Notes: generated by a model from the sequence alone, not told the origin. A stretch of 64,000 nucleotides of DNA from Stichopus chloronotus (GCA_021234535.1 CM037836.1:23302769-23366768); one strand, 5' to 3'; shown: positions 12,401-26,100, counted from the stretch's first letter. Translations and numbers: made by a program.

Positions 12401-12657
12401 TTAAAAGCTGTAATGCATTACCCCAGACAGTTTCAATTCTCCCAACCACCTACCTCTAGTCCCTCCCTCAGCCTGTCTTACATTCCTCCACATGTGTAAT
12501 CAAAACAATGGATCCCTGTGTATGCTGTGTAATACGAGCTGCTCTGCATCTTTCGAATTTGCTGGCAATCTAAGAGTACTGTAACTTAGAACCAGTTGAG
12601 AATTTTCCTTTCAGGGAGGTAAAAATATAGCTTAGGGTGATGCAATACAGCCTTTAA
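12401..12657. mobile_element. TTAA-flanked MITE, copy A
   Basis: This 257-bp element is near-identical to copies at 17439 and 43336. It begins TTAAAAGCTGTAATGCAT and ends GGGTGATGCAATACAGCCT-TTAA, so the ends are inverted repeats flanked by TTAA. TTAA targets are typical of piggyBac-like transposases. No coding capacity. Confidence 0.85.
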
Positions 12658-13417
12658 GATATATGATTTCATGATTATGAGCAAACTAAACATACCATCA
12701 AAGCTCTGTAATTAACTACCCTAGGTCAAAGTATGATATACAGTAATATTACAATTTGGCAAAGTATATAATAGTGCAGTATAAGAAAGTTCCACTACTT
12801 ACTTCACGACTCATTGAATGTTCATGGCCTATCTGGCAACACTTTCCTGGCCTACATATATCAACCTTATCATGTAGGCTATGCATTGAGAAACTAAATT
12901 AGTTATTAAAATAGCTATATTAGTAACTATTACCCAGTAGGCAGTCAAAGACTTGGCCTCACAAGATTTGGAACCCTTCTGTTGTACTGTAGATCTACTT
13001 CAAGTTTAGCGTAAATACTGTACATGTATGCATGCATTTTAGGCCGGGGGTCTACATGTCTAACTCAGGTCTCACTTAAGAAATCATGAGTCAATCAATA
13101 TCATGAGATGATCACTGTGTTCTAAACACCATGCAGCACAATGTGTAAATGTAATGTGATTTCAATGTATTGTTAATAATGTGACTTTATGCAATGAAAA
13201 TTCCTCAAACAATATCAAACACAATCCCTTACATTATCATTTTGATGTTCATATCGAGTATGTTACTAATGTATATGTTACGAACAGTGATATTTCTAAG
13301 TTCCTGCATGCTTATGGACTAAAAAGTTGCAAACATATTACCAACATTTGTGACCCAAATTGTGTTTGTTGATCGAGGCTTAATTTTAGAAAGAAAAGAC
13401 ATTCTTTTTGTTATAAA

Positions 13418-13800
13418 CAGGGTTGTCACCACGCGGAGCGGTGCCGAGCGGTGCTACCCAGCTCTCAAAATCTCCGCTCGGCACTCGCTGTCAATTTCAG
13501 CGTCACCGCCCAGCACAAATTTTGTAACTTAACTGAATAAAATTGTTAGATTTCTTTAGAATTCTGAGTGATTATCCTTTTTTTACCACAGATTGACCAA
13601 GTAAGCTTAAACATTTCCGCACTGGTCGAAACCAAAGTACCGAATTCATAATTTATAATCTAGAGTGCACAATTTTACATCCAAGCACTCTTGCAACCAG
13701 CAAAAATTTTTCAAGAGGGGAGGTCCCCTTAGACCCCCCCCCCCCCCCGGATGGCGATCACAAATTACCCGGCTCGCAAAATGGTCTGAGGACAACCCTG
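13418..13800. mobile_element. Non-autonomous hAT element with intact 8-bp target duplication
   Basis: The ends are CAGGGTTGTC and GACAACCCTG, a perfect 10-bp terminal inverted repeat. They are flanked on both sides by the same 8 bases, GTTATAAA (13410-13417 and 13801-13808). An 8-bp duplication with CAGGG ends is diagnostic of the hAT superfamily. The 383-bp body has no transposase reading frame and contains a C15 run, so it needs a transposase supplied in trans. The perfect duplication suggests a fairly recent insertion. Confidence 0.9.
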
Positions 13801-15324
13801 GTTATAAATATATTAATTTATCGTAATTGCTTTTCTTTGCTTTTTTGGTAGTGATTGACTTAAGATCACTTCATTTACAGACTGCATTGTGTATTGCAAC
13901 CTTTATTTCAAAATTCATTTTGTATGGATTACTCGATCTACACATCACCAAAATATAGCAAGAAATTTAGAGACACGTACAGTAACCATGCATGCAATTA
14001 TTACTGTAAAGTTTTATCGATTTTAGTAAATGTTTGACTATTTCATGTTTTCAACATTCGTTAAGTGTTTGACTCATGATACTCCCAGTGTGATAAATTT
14101 AATGCAATGGTAGGTTATAGAATGCTAAAATTACCAATTACGGCATAATTCAATAAACGATCTTACAAATGGCAATGACAGCAATCAAATGACTGAATAC
14201 AATTAACTTATCATTAATGGAGCTATGGGACTTTCAACAGACATCTCAGAAAGGGTTCCTGTATTGCAATGGGGCCTAGCCAATACAGGCTTACAGTTAC
14301 AGCACACACATTTGCTTTACTGTACACTACAGTATAACCTACACCACATACAGTGGGCTACACAATAGCATAACATTAGGCCTACTAGAGAAATGCTCTT
14401 CCAACTAATCTAATCAGGAAATTTATATTATGTCTCTTATGTCACTTATGATAGTATAAAAGATACCAACCTTATAAGCTGAATGCAGAAATCTTGATAC
14501 AGTAATTCTGGAATGGTGTGACTGATCTTATTACACAAATACTCTAGAAGCCTCCATCCATGGCAATGGCAGTTACAGCAACTGCAAATTCAAATTTACT
14601 GCCAAGTGGTGGTAAACAACACTGCTGAACAACATGGAAAGCCAAAAATGCATTTATTCTGCACAGAGTAAATCAAAAGATCTCATGCTTGTTAAAAGAG
14701 TGGCAATGGAACATGAAAATCTAAACATGTGGGAAATCATATATTGGTCCATTTTGGAAGTCCAGTTGGGTTTACCTGGAATTTGTGCAATTAAACTTAT
14801 CCAACTAGGCTTCGTGCCAAGGATGTTGATGTAGATCCGGGGTGACTTTTAACACTTTTGTTTTTGGCAATTTTTTTATACTTAAAGGTCTCATGTTTTA
14901 CTTTCAAATTACCTCCTGGGTATCGCCTTTCTCATGCATTTTTCTAATTAATATTTTAAGTATGGTAATTATATGTATTTTTTTCAAATTTTTGTTATGT
15001 GTTCAAAGTCACCTTAATTGCTATGCATGGGGTACTGTACGTGACTTGAAACACCTATTTGTTTCCACCTTTCATTCAAAACCTACACCCAGTCTGGACT
15101 ATACATAAAGAGGCTAACTATGTTCGAACTATAGAGATTTCATACTGATAGAGTATTGAGCAAGACATGTTGTATGAAACAACATACACCCCAAACTTTT
15201 GTTGCAGGGAAAAACCAGTAGGGTTTAAGAGAATGCTGATCCAGACAATGATTCAGACATTAAGTTAAGCTTGTACAAGAAGTCATTAATAAAGATTTTG
15301 TGGGTTATTACTGTACCCTTCACT

Positions 15325-15619
15325 GTGTTCAGCCCCATTCTGATGAGGCTGAACACTCTTCTCATGTGGACAAGTATTATGCTAGACTTGTGAGATTTGT
15401 ATCCCTTCTCATGAGATCATATGCACTTCTCATGAGATCTTTTGTGGTTCTCATGTGGCTAACAGCATGTCTCATGAGATCTCATGAGATTCTCTCAAGG
15501 CCATGTCCACTTCTCATGAGGTCGCTAAGACTTCTCATGAGTTCTCATGTAATTCTCATGAGTTCTCATGCAATTCTCATGAGATCTCATGAGAATCGTA
15601 TGAGAAATTTTTATAAGGG
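15325..15619. repeat. CTCATGAG palindrome array, right, helically phased
   Basis: CTCATGAG occurs nine times with further variants. Starts run 15408, 15429, 15450, 15471, 15481, 15513, 15534, 15544, 15555, 15565, 15576, 15586: steps of 21, 10, 11 or 32. A 10-bp hairpin (GTGTTCAGCC, 15325-15334 with 15347-15356) precedes it. The outer edge 15600-15619 is the inverse of 11081-11100. Confidence 0.85.
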
Positions 15620-16767
15620 GGGACCCACTAGGCTACTAATTGTAGTGGCTATGGTAAACATCGATAAGTTCTGACGATATGATTTTAGCTCAAACTTTGA
15701 CCTCAGCTGACCTCAACTGATCTTATAAAAAAAAAACACATCTACAAGTCTACTATAATCAAGGATATTCACTCCCTGCTGTAACATCATGATAAAGTTT
15801 TACTATAACAGCTATGCTAGTGTTCACAAGCATATACTGGTCACATACATTTCACACACCCACGCATGCAAACAACCACGCAGACCATTAGTACCATGCC
15901 TATGAAATTATTTGAGAGTTGCACAGCAACACTGTGTTAAATTTTTATGTTTACTTTGTAGGCATATCCATGTTATCGAAGTGTAGCCATATGTTTCCTC
16001 ATCCTGATAAAAAATATCCACCTGCTGGAAAAGCATTGAACACGAAACACTTGTTGCACTGAAAGCTGACGGTTGCACGGCGTGGATTCACATACCCCAG
16101 CAATCTGGCTTAGTTATTTGGTTATCATTGATTACACACGCTTCGCTAGTTTCCAGTAAACGTGGAACTATGTAAAACTGTGTAAGGTCGTAGGGTAACA
16201 AATTTCACACATGTTGTACGTACGGTACCGTTTGCTCGACGACTGTTTTGACGTGTTGGCACTGTTTTTCTGTCTGGTTGAAATTTGAATAGCTGGTGGC
16301 CACATCATTTTCACAAATCACGGTTGTTACTAACTTCGGAGAGTGGCATAACACTACTTGTATCGAGGGCAATTGAATCGTTGCTTTTTTGCAGTTTGAC
16401 GGAGGAGTTAGCAATTGAGGAGATAGACCTGTGTTGTCTGATTTACATGGACGTGTTTGGTCTGCAGAGTTAGCCAAGTTTTGCTCTATACCGAACTTCC
16501 CGTTTCTGGACCGACCTGTTTCACAGAGTTGAGGAGCCTGCTTGCTGAGTACGTACTGGTTTACGTGGCACTTACCGACTTGTTCAATACAAGTACAACG
16601 GCTGTGATTTCAGAGAATTCACCTTACTTAGTTAGACTCTATACAGAGAAAAAGCACCGTCTCAAATCCATGATATATAGATAGACTGTTGAAATTAGGA
16701 GAATTCAGTACACTGTACAGGTAGGAAGGAATCTACGAGAGTTGTGGTATCCATTCACTGGCAGGGG

Positions 16768-17121
16768 ATGGATTCGCGGGCGATCTCGTCTCGAGGAGGG
16801 GGGACCTTCCGTAACTTATTTCTCATCGTCTTGACTGCCTCTGTTGTCGTGCTGGGTTATAGATACTCTAACCTTCGGCGAAGGTATGAGGATCAAAGTA
16901 GGGATTTATTCGAGAGAAGTTACGAAATCAGAGAGAAACAGGAGGAGGCTTCAGATATCCAAAGAAAATTGTCAGACAGCATTGCAAGTAGTGAACAATG
17001 TCAAGCTTTGCTGGAAAGAGAGCGCAAAGACAAGGCCACGGAAGTGACGTCATTGAAATCTCAAATTGAAGAAAAAGAAGGCAGGATTAAGAAGCTCGAA
17101 GAGGAAAAGAAGTCATTGCAG
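16768..17121 (+). CDS. GOLM-like exon 1 (membrane anchor and coiled coil)
   Basis: ATG at 16768 sits in context GGGGATGG. The donor is TTGCAG|GTTAGAAG, phase 0, 118 codons. The reading frame stays open upstream, but no ATG lies between 16744 and 16768, so this Met is preferred. Confidence 0.75.
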
Positions 17122-20100
17122 GTTAGAAGTCTACATTAAAAATAATTTAAGGACAAAACTGGGGCTAAAAATGCTGCTTTACAAGAAACGATGATTCACT
17201 TAGCATCACCTCTTCTCCAATCTGTCGCGATTTCCGTACAGTAACCCCCCCCCCCCCCTTCCCACCGACCCACGGTCTAAGCTTGTTCTCTTGCATGGTA
17301 ATTCATCAAGTGATTAACTTACAGTAGGCCTAATCTCATGCACAATGTAACAATTCCAAACTGGTTTTGCATATGTCATTCATTACTTTTGGATATCATC
17401 GCATTCCTCTGACAGTGACAATCAGGGATAGGCTGATCTTAAAGGCTGTAATGCATCATCCCAGACAGTTCCAATTCTCCCAACCACCTACCTCTAGTCC
17501 CTCCCTCAGCCGTCTTAAATTCCTCCACATGTGTAATCCAAACAATGGATCCCTGTGTACGCTGTGTAATACCAGCTGCTCTGCATCTTTCGAATTTGCT
17601 GTCAATCTAAGAGTAATGTAACTGAGAACCAGTTAAGAATTTTCCTTTCCGGGAGGTGAAAATATAGCTTAGGGTGATGCAATACAGCCTTTAACTAGTG
17701 CCTGTAGGGGATTGGCCCCCCTGTGCCTGAGTGCGGGCAAGACCGAATCTCTCCAAAAAAAAAAAATGACATTTGACTAAATTTCCACAAATGATGGCAC
17801 ATCTACAAGTTCGAGCAAAACTAGGTATAACTGAGTTGTACGTTCCAATGTTCTAATGTTAAGAATATCATTGAGTTGGTTCAGGTACTAAAGCCTTGGT
17901 GGTATCACAATATGATACTGTAACCCCTGTTGAGTGTTACTCATGATATATGTTGCCTCTAACGGTCGAACGTGAGAGACTCAGAACATCTGACACACAG
18001 CTGAAGCAATAATGATAGCCTATAAGTAACGATCAAAATCTCTCATTGCAAATCATTTTAATTTAACCATAACTTGGACCATATATTTATCCAAAATCTA
18101 CACCATCTCACATTTTTAATAGCTACATACTGTAAATAGAATCATGGCTAATGAAGCTGGCATGCAATGGTTTCCTTCGAATACGTCACAAACTCAGTGA
18201 GTCCCTTTAACAACATATTAGATAAACTTCATTGTCACATTACATCATCAAGCTACAGAACACACCCCCCCCCCTCACCACACGCACACATACTGTACAC
18301 TCACATACGCCTTAGTTACTTCAAGATAATGGTCAAGGACCACCCTTCGCAGGCTATTACCCATGCAACCCGCAAAGAACTTAGCAAATTAGGAAGCTCG
18401 CTGTGGATTGGTATACAGAAGTCAGTTTTTCCTGGCTTCTAAAATGCATGAGATGACTCCTCCCTCTCAAGTCCCTGGCCTTGTGAATTTAAGCTGAATG
18501 TTCTTTACGTGTTAGTCATGAGGTGGAGACGGGGGTGAGGGCGCAAGTGGTTGAAGAAATCGGAGCGCCACCATCAACTTGTGAAAGGAAAAAAATTGGT
18601 CACCATGAGCAAGCGCTGAAAGCGCAAAGCTAGAACGGGTACTTTGGAAAAATTGACGAATAACAAATAAAGGTTGTTAGAAAATTGAGAATTGCAAGCC
18701 CCCAAAGCCTAGTTCCATTGCTGTCTACGTAGAATATCTCAAATTGATGACTGAATGAATGATGAGCAACTTAATACAAACTTTGCATAAACACTTGATC
18801 GAAGTATCTTTGAAAAGAAAAAAAAAAAAACTGTGAGTGACATAAAGTGAAATTAGTGGCAAACTTAGACGGTAGCGATTTCTTTAAAGACAAATACGTT
18901 GCAACGTAAAGATGATACCATCTTTCAGTTCAGTTTTGACGTAATTATTGTAGTGCGTCGCACTGCATTCTTGTCATTTTCGGTCGAAGGCCAAATTCTT
19001 TTGTTGAGCCTTGTAGGGCGCGTAACGGCTATCCTGCGCATAATATAACTTAGTTCGTACAAATATGCATGCTCGGCCTCTTAGCATTGGCAGTAAGTGC
19101 GAGCTATGGCCGTCTTCAAACCAAAACCTACTAGGGAAACGCAAATGCCACAACTGCAAGAGCGCTGTAACGAGTTAAAGTGATGAGAGAGCCCTGCGGA
19201 TAAATTTTCAAAAACGCCATGAAATGTGGTTCGGCTTTTTTCCAGTGAGGTGATAAACCCAAAGTATCAATGGTTGTTTCCAAATTGATGTGCAATACAG
19301 CGGTATTTGTTTAATAGGGTGTCACAAAATCGTGTAATGCTTCACTGCTTTTTAGTGGGTACAACATGACGTCTGTCTATATCATGCACCGCTGCCATGT
19401 TCCATTTCAGTGGTAAAGCAAAAAGCCAGTTTTGACAAATACACAGCAGTGCTAAAGTACTATTTGTAACTCAGAGAAGTACAGTCTTGTGCGATATATA
19501 TAGTAACGATAAGTGTCAGCAGTTTTACAACGTTATGAGAGAGATCCAATGGGAATTTTTGTTTCTTCCAGGATGATATAAAAAACTGGATTGGGAAAGG
19601 GGCCAACAGAAAACGGCACTCCTTTCCCCAAAACGCCACTATGAAGGGTAGATCCTCGAAGACTGACTTACGCCCAACAAGAAAGACTTGTCTACCACGC
19701 ACTACAATTCTGCGTATTTGTAGGCAGTTCTGATTGTTTATGAATTCCCCCTTATGCTCTAATTTTTCTCCCGGAATTTCTATTTTTTCCCTTGAAAAGA
19801 AATTTAATCAGCTTTCCGCTCTGCCCGAAAACTTGCAGAAAAAAAAAATGCCAGAAAAAAGAAAATGGGGGAGAGTTTCCCTTCCCTCGGACCATGCAGT
19901 TAAATGTGTCCATACGTCCCAATATTATACCCAATACAGTACATAAAACTGCTTGAATTTAGATTGGACTGTGAGTAAACTGTGGTACGGTACCGCCGAA
20001 AGTAGAAGGCAAATCCTTGTTATGTTCAATATTAATTCAGTTCGATTACTTTGATCTTGAAGAATATTTGATAGTGCTCCAAACTGACAAAGTGACTAGA

Positions 20101-23100
20101 CGCAAATGTCGACATGCAGTAACACTGTTATTTAGTGGACGGTTTTCAACATTGCCTTTCCGTGGCGGGAAATCAGCTCGGCGGGCCTTCAAATGATAAA
20201 TGTAAACAGCTAGAGTTCGGTGGCTTCGTTCAAGGAGCATCTGGGCCCCCCTGGGGTTACCAGATTAAAGGGATTGACGACTACGTTCAATGTTTCAATC
20301 TCGAAAAGTTCAACGGCTTGAGTTTTCTGTGCTAGTGTGTAGTATAAAGTAGCAATCAGCAGTTGTATAGTCAAAGACACTCACTTGCTCTCACTGGTGG
20401 ATCGGACGAAGGGTGGGGGGGGGGGGAACGGATGCCATGGTCTCACCTAAGGTTGGCAAAAAAAAATATTTGTATTCATTAAAGATTTACAATAACGATT
20501 TACTGGCAGAGTAGAAAGTAAGAGGGATCTGAAGAAGGATGGGCTATCTGTGCGTGTACGTCCATCCCATCTCCATCCCCCCCCCCCCCTTTCCCAAATT
20601 CCCGGGCATTATCTTATCATAGTGAGTTTCGTTCAGCTGAGATCTAATACAAGACATGTTGAATGTCCAGTGACATGTAATTCAGTCATTATCAATCTGA
20701 AACAAAAGAACACAGAAACTTCTCTGGCAGTCTCTGCCAGCTAAGTATCTTTAAAACTAACAACTAACACTAGCACGGATTTTAAAATCATCCGATTTAT
20801 TGCCCGTAAAGTAAATAGCACATGTTGCAGGTGCGAGAAAATCATTCACTTCCCTTCCTTTTGTTGAGCACTGTAAGTTCTTTGCACTGTAAGTTCTTAT
20901 GAGATGTATACAGTATGCATGTGTATCGTACTGTGTTATGCAGACATATATGCGTTTGTTTTCACGGACGGGATGTGGATTGATCACGTATATATGGTAC
21001 AGTATGTGGGCACATGCAACAGCAAGTTACAGTCTACCCTGCTGTTTTAATGGCGTTCAAATGTCGCTAAAGAAAAAATATCACTAACCACCAAGAATCG
21101 TCATCTTGCACCACAATGAGTCGAAAGCAAAAACGTTGGAAACACATAGCAACGGTGGAATTGTGGCAACGGTCCCTTAAAAATTCTGACATTCCGTTTT
21201 AAAGTGCATCAGTTGAAATGGTGCACGAGAGATCCATGTGTTTTGCACAAGAGGTGAAGGTGGGTAGGGGGAGGCTCAGAAGAAAATTACACTTAAGCAA
21301 CTGCAAAAGGGTTACTAGTTCCAAGCAGCTTCATCTCTCTCTAGATGGAAGCAGTATCCATTTTCCAATTACTTACTTAAAGTAAATTTTCGGACGGGGG
21401 GGGGGGGGGAGGGGTGACCTGAGGTTGGAGTTTGTTAGAAGTTCTAGGTCATCCTGGAGCAAATAAGCACGGTGATCCTGTACAGTCCGCTCTTGCAGCC
21501 TACATGCTACACTGTACTGCAGTAGCTGTATACTATAAGGTCGCTTCTCTTGATTTGCTTTGTTGCATTTTCTACAGGGTTCTCTCTATTCTTATATTCT
21601 CATTTTGGTTTCGTTATCCTTTGCAACCACTTTGAAGTTTGTGTGCGTATGTGTGCGTGTATGTGTGTTTGTGACACTTGCTTGTAAACATTGTAAACAC
21701 GATAAGAAGGAAAGCTTAACATGAACTCATATTGGTATGTGGGTGAAACACACTGAGTGCAAGCAGCCTATTGTTTTTGGTGAAAGTCAAAAGTCATTTG
21801 AGGTCAACAGGTCAAATTGATAAAACCTTCCAAACTCTTATCTCAAGAACGTTAACACGAGATCTTACAAAGGGAAGTTTGGACTGATGGCATACTTGGT
21901 ATGTGGCGTGTATTGAGTGCAAGAACCTTATGTTTGGTGGGGTCAAAGGTCATTTAAGGTCAACAGAGGTCGTACTGTGAACACCTTGAAAACACCAGAT
22001 CTAAAGAACACAAGCATGGAATAATTGAGTTTTTAAAATTGGCATAGCAGTTTTTATGTTTCTTGGGTATTTTGTCACAGAATCATGATGCTGTGTGTAC
22101 AAAAGCTGCTACACAACATTCCATTTGTAAAGCAAATTGACCATTTTGTGTAGCAAAGTAAGTGCGATACTGGAGACATTGTTCTCTGACACAAGTTTTG
22201 ACTGATCTCATATACGCGAAGTTGATGAACACATTGAATGCAAGATCCATAGCGTTTTTTTATAAAGATCCTTTGAGGTCAGGGGAGGTCAAAATGTGAA
22301 AACCTTGTATTCACAAAATCTCATTAATTGAAACTTATCATATGTATGCCGATTGTTGTTGCGCCATATTATTTTTTTCGTACTTATTTTCGTGTACTAC
22401 GCACTTGACGTACAGTACACATTTGGAATACTTAATTTTGTTTTGAATTGTCGTAAAGAAGGCGTAGTAATTTTACTATCGGTGACACAATTTTTGTTTT
22501 TTTTTTTTGTCGTCGGATGAATACATCTGCATTTAAGACAATACTGATTCATAATAAAACGTTCTAACTTTTGTAGGTGGAACTGTCACAATCTTGGAAT
22601 GACAGAATTTCTTAAAGGCGCATTCGACGGTCACCCCAGTACACTATTTATCATAGTCCATTCCCGTTTGCTAATGAGAACTATACTTCGTGGTATCTTC
22701 GACACCACAAGGTATTCTGGAATTCTTGTCTAATATATACCTTTGCAATCCTTTCAGGGGCAGGCGGATGCTTGCAAAGAAAAGGATTCACAGATTGACA
22801 CAATGAGGAAAGAAAAGGAAGACGCCACGAAAGAAGCCGCAGATCTCAGGAAAGCGAAGGAAGATTTACAAAATGAACTAAACGGTGTCAAAAAGCAACT
22901 CGAAGAAGCCAAGAAACCTGCAGCAGCGAACCAGCCAGCCCAACAAGCAGCCGGGAACCAACCAGCGAAACAGCCGGAGGCGCAGCAGGCCGCCCAGGGA
23001 AAACCAGCTGCCAATCAGAATCAAAACCCTGGTGATGGGGAAGCAGCGGCTGGTCAGGTATAACTCTGTCGTCACTGTAAATGCTTTCTAAACAACTTTT

Positions 23101-26100
23101 TTTTCGGTAGTTGTAAGGTGCAAACACGTTCACAACGAGAACTGCAGTTTACAATATTGAGCGTATTCAAAGAGAAATTAACATGCATCTGAATTATAGA
23201 TCAGTCTTTTAAAAAAAAAGTTTTTTTTTTCTCTTTTTATTTGAAAAAAAAAAGTGGAGTCGATATTTTTTTCACTGATATAGTATCATCGTCTTTCCTC
23301 TCGGCCTCTAAATCATTAAATCAACATTTTCACAAATGATGTTATGACGTCGTGACTGCAGGTTGAACCAGCGGAAGACGGTTTGTATACATGTTATCCT
23401 CAGAAAACGAACTGTTAGAAGGCTTTACGAAGCTAACTGTAAAACAGCAAGTGTTATATATAAATGGTGAAATTTTCACGGAGGTATGTCCTAAAAACCA
23501 GCTTTTGAGCTCTAACAATACACATAGGCATAACATTGCCTGAATCGGCAATATATTTAAAACATACGCGGTGAAATTTAATGTTATGGTAACGTACACC
23601 GCAACTTAATTGATGGTGGTAGGTCGCCGTCTTACGTCCATTGTGACGTCAGTCTTTTTTGCTAAATCTCTGGTAAACGTCACTAATTTGCATTTGTACA
23701 GTGAATAATACCACTGTGGTACACTGTTAAAAAATATCTGTAAATTTGCTGAAAATAAAACAAAGAGATAAATAAGAAATACAGACATTTTCTGGCTAAT
23801 ACTTGTCAGAAAATTTCTGTATTTCTTTTTATATTTCTTCCTGTTATTTTTGTTGAGGAAATTTACATACATTTTTTACAGAGTAGCAAAGCGGTATACC
23901 CAGTCAGTGACCAATGATCAGTGACCGATGTTTCATTGCTAATGTAGATGCAAAAACTAACCGTGAACTAATGACGTTTGTAGAGAACTGTCAAGAAGAG
24001 AATGACGTCACAAGAAGCATTAATAAGGCGACCAATCACCTCAATGATTGATGTGTAAAGTGTGTAGTGGTTAAGTCTCACAGCTATCGGTAATCTCAGT
24101 TCACCGACTGTCAAGTAGCGAATGGAAAAATTTTCCTTCAAGGAAAATTCCTTGAAACGAGAATCACTGTTTATTCATGACGCATTTGTCAATGGAATGC
24201 ATTGTTATCCAGCGCATAATGTAGTATAGCAATTAGTAGTGGACGAATAATTTCCAAGCTTCTGATTATCTTCTAATTGAGGAAAAACTTAATTTTTCTA
24301 CCACTTTTTTATACGATGGTCGGATGGTTACCAGTTCCGCTAAAAGTTCGACGACAAATCTAAGCAATAAGTTTCACAGTGATGGCTCAACTATCCTTGA
24401 TGTGTACAATATGTTGTGTTTGGCGGGAACAAAGAAAAGATTAACAGAAACGTTAATCATACACAGTACCAGCAAGACAAACGGATGAAAAGATCTATTT
24501 TTCATAAAGGACCAGTACTTAAGTTGCTCAAATTCCCAGTTACGAATATTACTTCCGAGTTAAGTGTTTTTGTTAGGAAAGATACAACTAATCAACGAGT
24601 AAAAAATAAGTGAACGTAATTTGAACATTTGCATGAAAACCGTAATGGCACTCATTGACCGTCCATCATGGTCAAGAAGGTACATTTAATTTCAGTTTCA
24701 ATTTCATCTATCGTATAACTTTTCTTGGAGGTTCAGATGTTGTAGGATATGTTTAGCAATACCGCGTCAAGTGTTGTGTTATTATTGGTCAGCACTGACC
24801 ACTTTGGACCCTTGACGTCACTGAGCAAACCTCTCCCGCCGTTTGCTGAGGTGTTGTCCTTGTGGCCATAATGCAGTACTAGTGTAGGTAGTCACTCATC
24901 GCATATTACGAAAGCAATGGAAAATCTCCGCTTTCAAAGCCAACTTTTAACTTTCAGTAGTGGTGGTGACATATAGACATCGATTGCGTTAGAATTCTGG
25001 ACAATCATTGCCAAATAAATGTATTGTTTTAACTCACCTGCATTGTTTGTTTGTGTAGCTTTTAGTTAAATAATGATAGAAACGATGGGAATATGGTGAG
25101 GCATCGTGGAAAATCAAGTAGTAAGGCTTTTAATCGCTATGTTGCTGACGCAACATGAAATGAAAAAGCAGCATGTAATGAAATGACCCACCTCGTTCGA
25201 TCATTTTGGGTCATCGAGTTCTGAAGAGGTAACTAAAACGCTAATTTTAACTAATGTTAGTGCCAAGTTGACGCGTTTTCCCCATTTGCACAAACTCTTT
25301 CGCAAAATGGACTCGGAGAATTCTCTGTGTGAGACAAAGCTCAAGTGATCACCATCGGCCAAGTGGGTTTTGTTGGCTGCAAGTGAGGGGGTCGTTCTAA
25401 CCCCCTTGATGACCTTGGACGAGAAAAGTAAGAAAATATAAATTTATGTTTTTGTTTTATCCAAACATTTATTTTTCCATAATGAGTGGATACCTCTCAC
25501 AGTGCGAAACAAGTGATCCCTTGAGGCCTTGACACAGTCCTGATGTCATTGTAAAGCAATGATACAACTGCAAAGAAATACTCAGGGCGCGTTGTTGAAG
25601 TCAGTTTGCAACAACGGATGTTCACTGTTATATGGAATTTTTTTTAAGTGAACGCCCAATTTTATTTGTTCCAAGAATTGCCGCATTAGTTCAAATCATA
25701 TGTTGACCTCAGTCAATTTACCACCAAGTTTGATGTACATATAGCTAGATTTCTGAAGACCATCTACAAAAAGTACGAAGCTATCATACAAACCCGTCCT
25801 TCGATCTGTGTGAACAACTTTCAAAAGCATTAACGCTGCTTCCGTTCATTTTTAGTTGTCAATAAATCTGCTTTATTTGTGTCTTTCAAAATTTCTTACC
25901 TTTTACTCTATACTATTTGTATGTTTTTGATATGCTTTCTGTTGTATTTGGATTGGTGGTTCATCAAAGTCCTAACTGAAAATTCCAAAAATAAAGCTGA
26001 ATATAATTCCTTTTTCACATTTCATCTGCTCTGTCTGTCGCCTCGTTTCTTCGTTTCCAGCTCTGTATCTTCTTCCTCTCTAATTGTTGCTTCACAGATT

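Larger units (their letters stand above)
5258..16767. other. 11.5-kb intergenic region between UGT and the GOLM-like gene
   Basis: No supported coding exon. It holds the foldback MITE (6462-6627), two adjacent hairpins (7574-7700), G/C runs (7889, 8766, 9118, 10327, 10914), cores of the ACCAACTGATGG repeat, the CTCATGAG arrays, the TTAA MITE copy A and the hAT element. The UGT and GOLM promoters must lie at its two ends, but no clear core promoter motif is visible. Confidence 0.7.
17122..22757. other. Intron 1 of the GOLM-like gene
   Basis: 5.6 kb without a supported exon. Contains TTAA MITE copy B, a minus-strand ACCAACTGATGG core (18559), several C/G runs (17243, 18265, 20415, 20578, 21395) and the AGGTCA-bearing tandem repeat. 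Confidence 0.6.

Noticed and set aside
11081..15619. CRISPR-like reading of the regularly spaced CTCATGAG repeats
   Set aside because: The repeats are 8-12 bp palindromes with 0-20 bp fillers in an animal-type genome, without cas genes. The layout does not fit a CRISPR array.
23363..23381. Possible micro-exon GTTGAACCAGCGGAAGACG after exon 2 of the GOLM-like gene
   Set aside because: Good acceptor (GACTGCAG) and acidic reading VEPAED, but 19 nt would shift the frame into the last exon, and the GTTTGT donor is poor.
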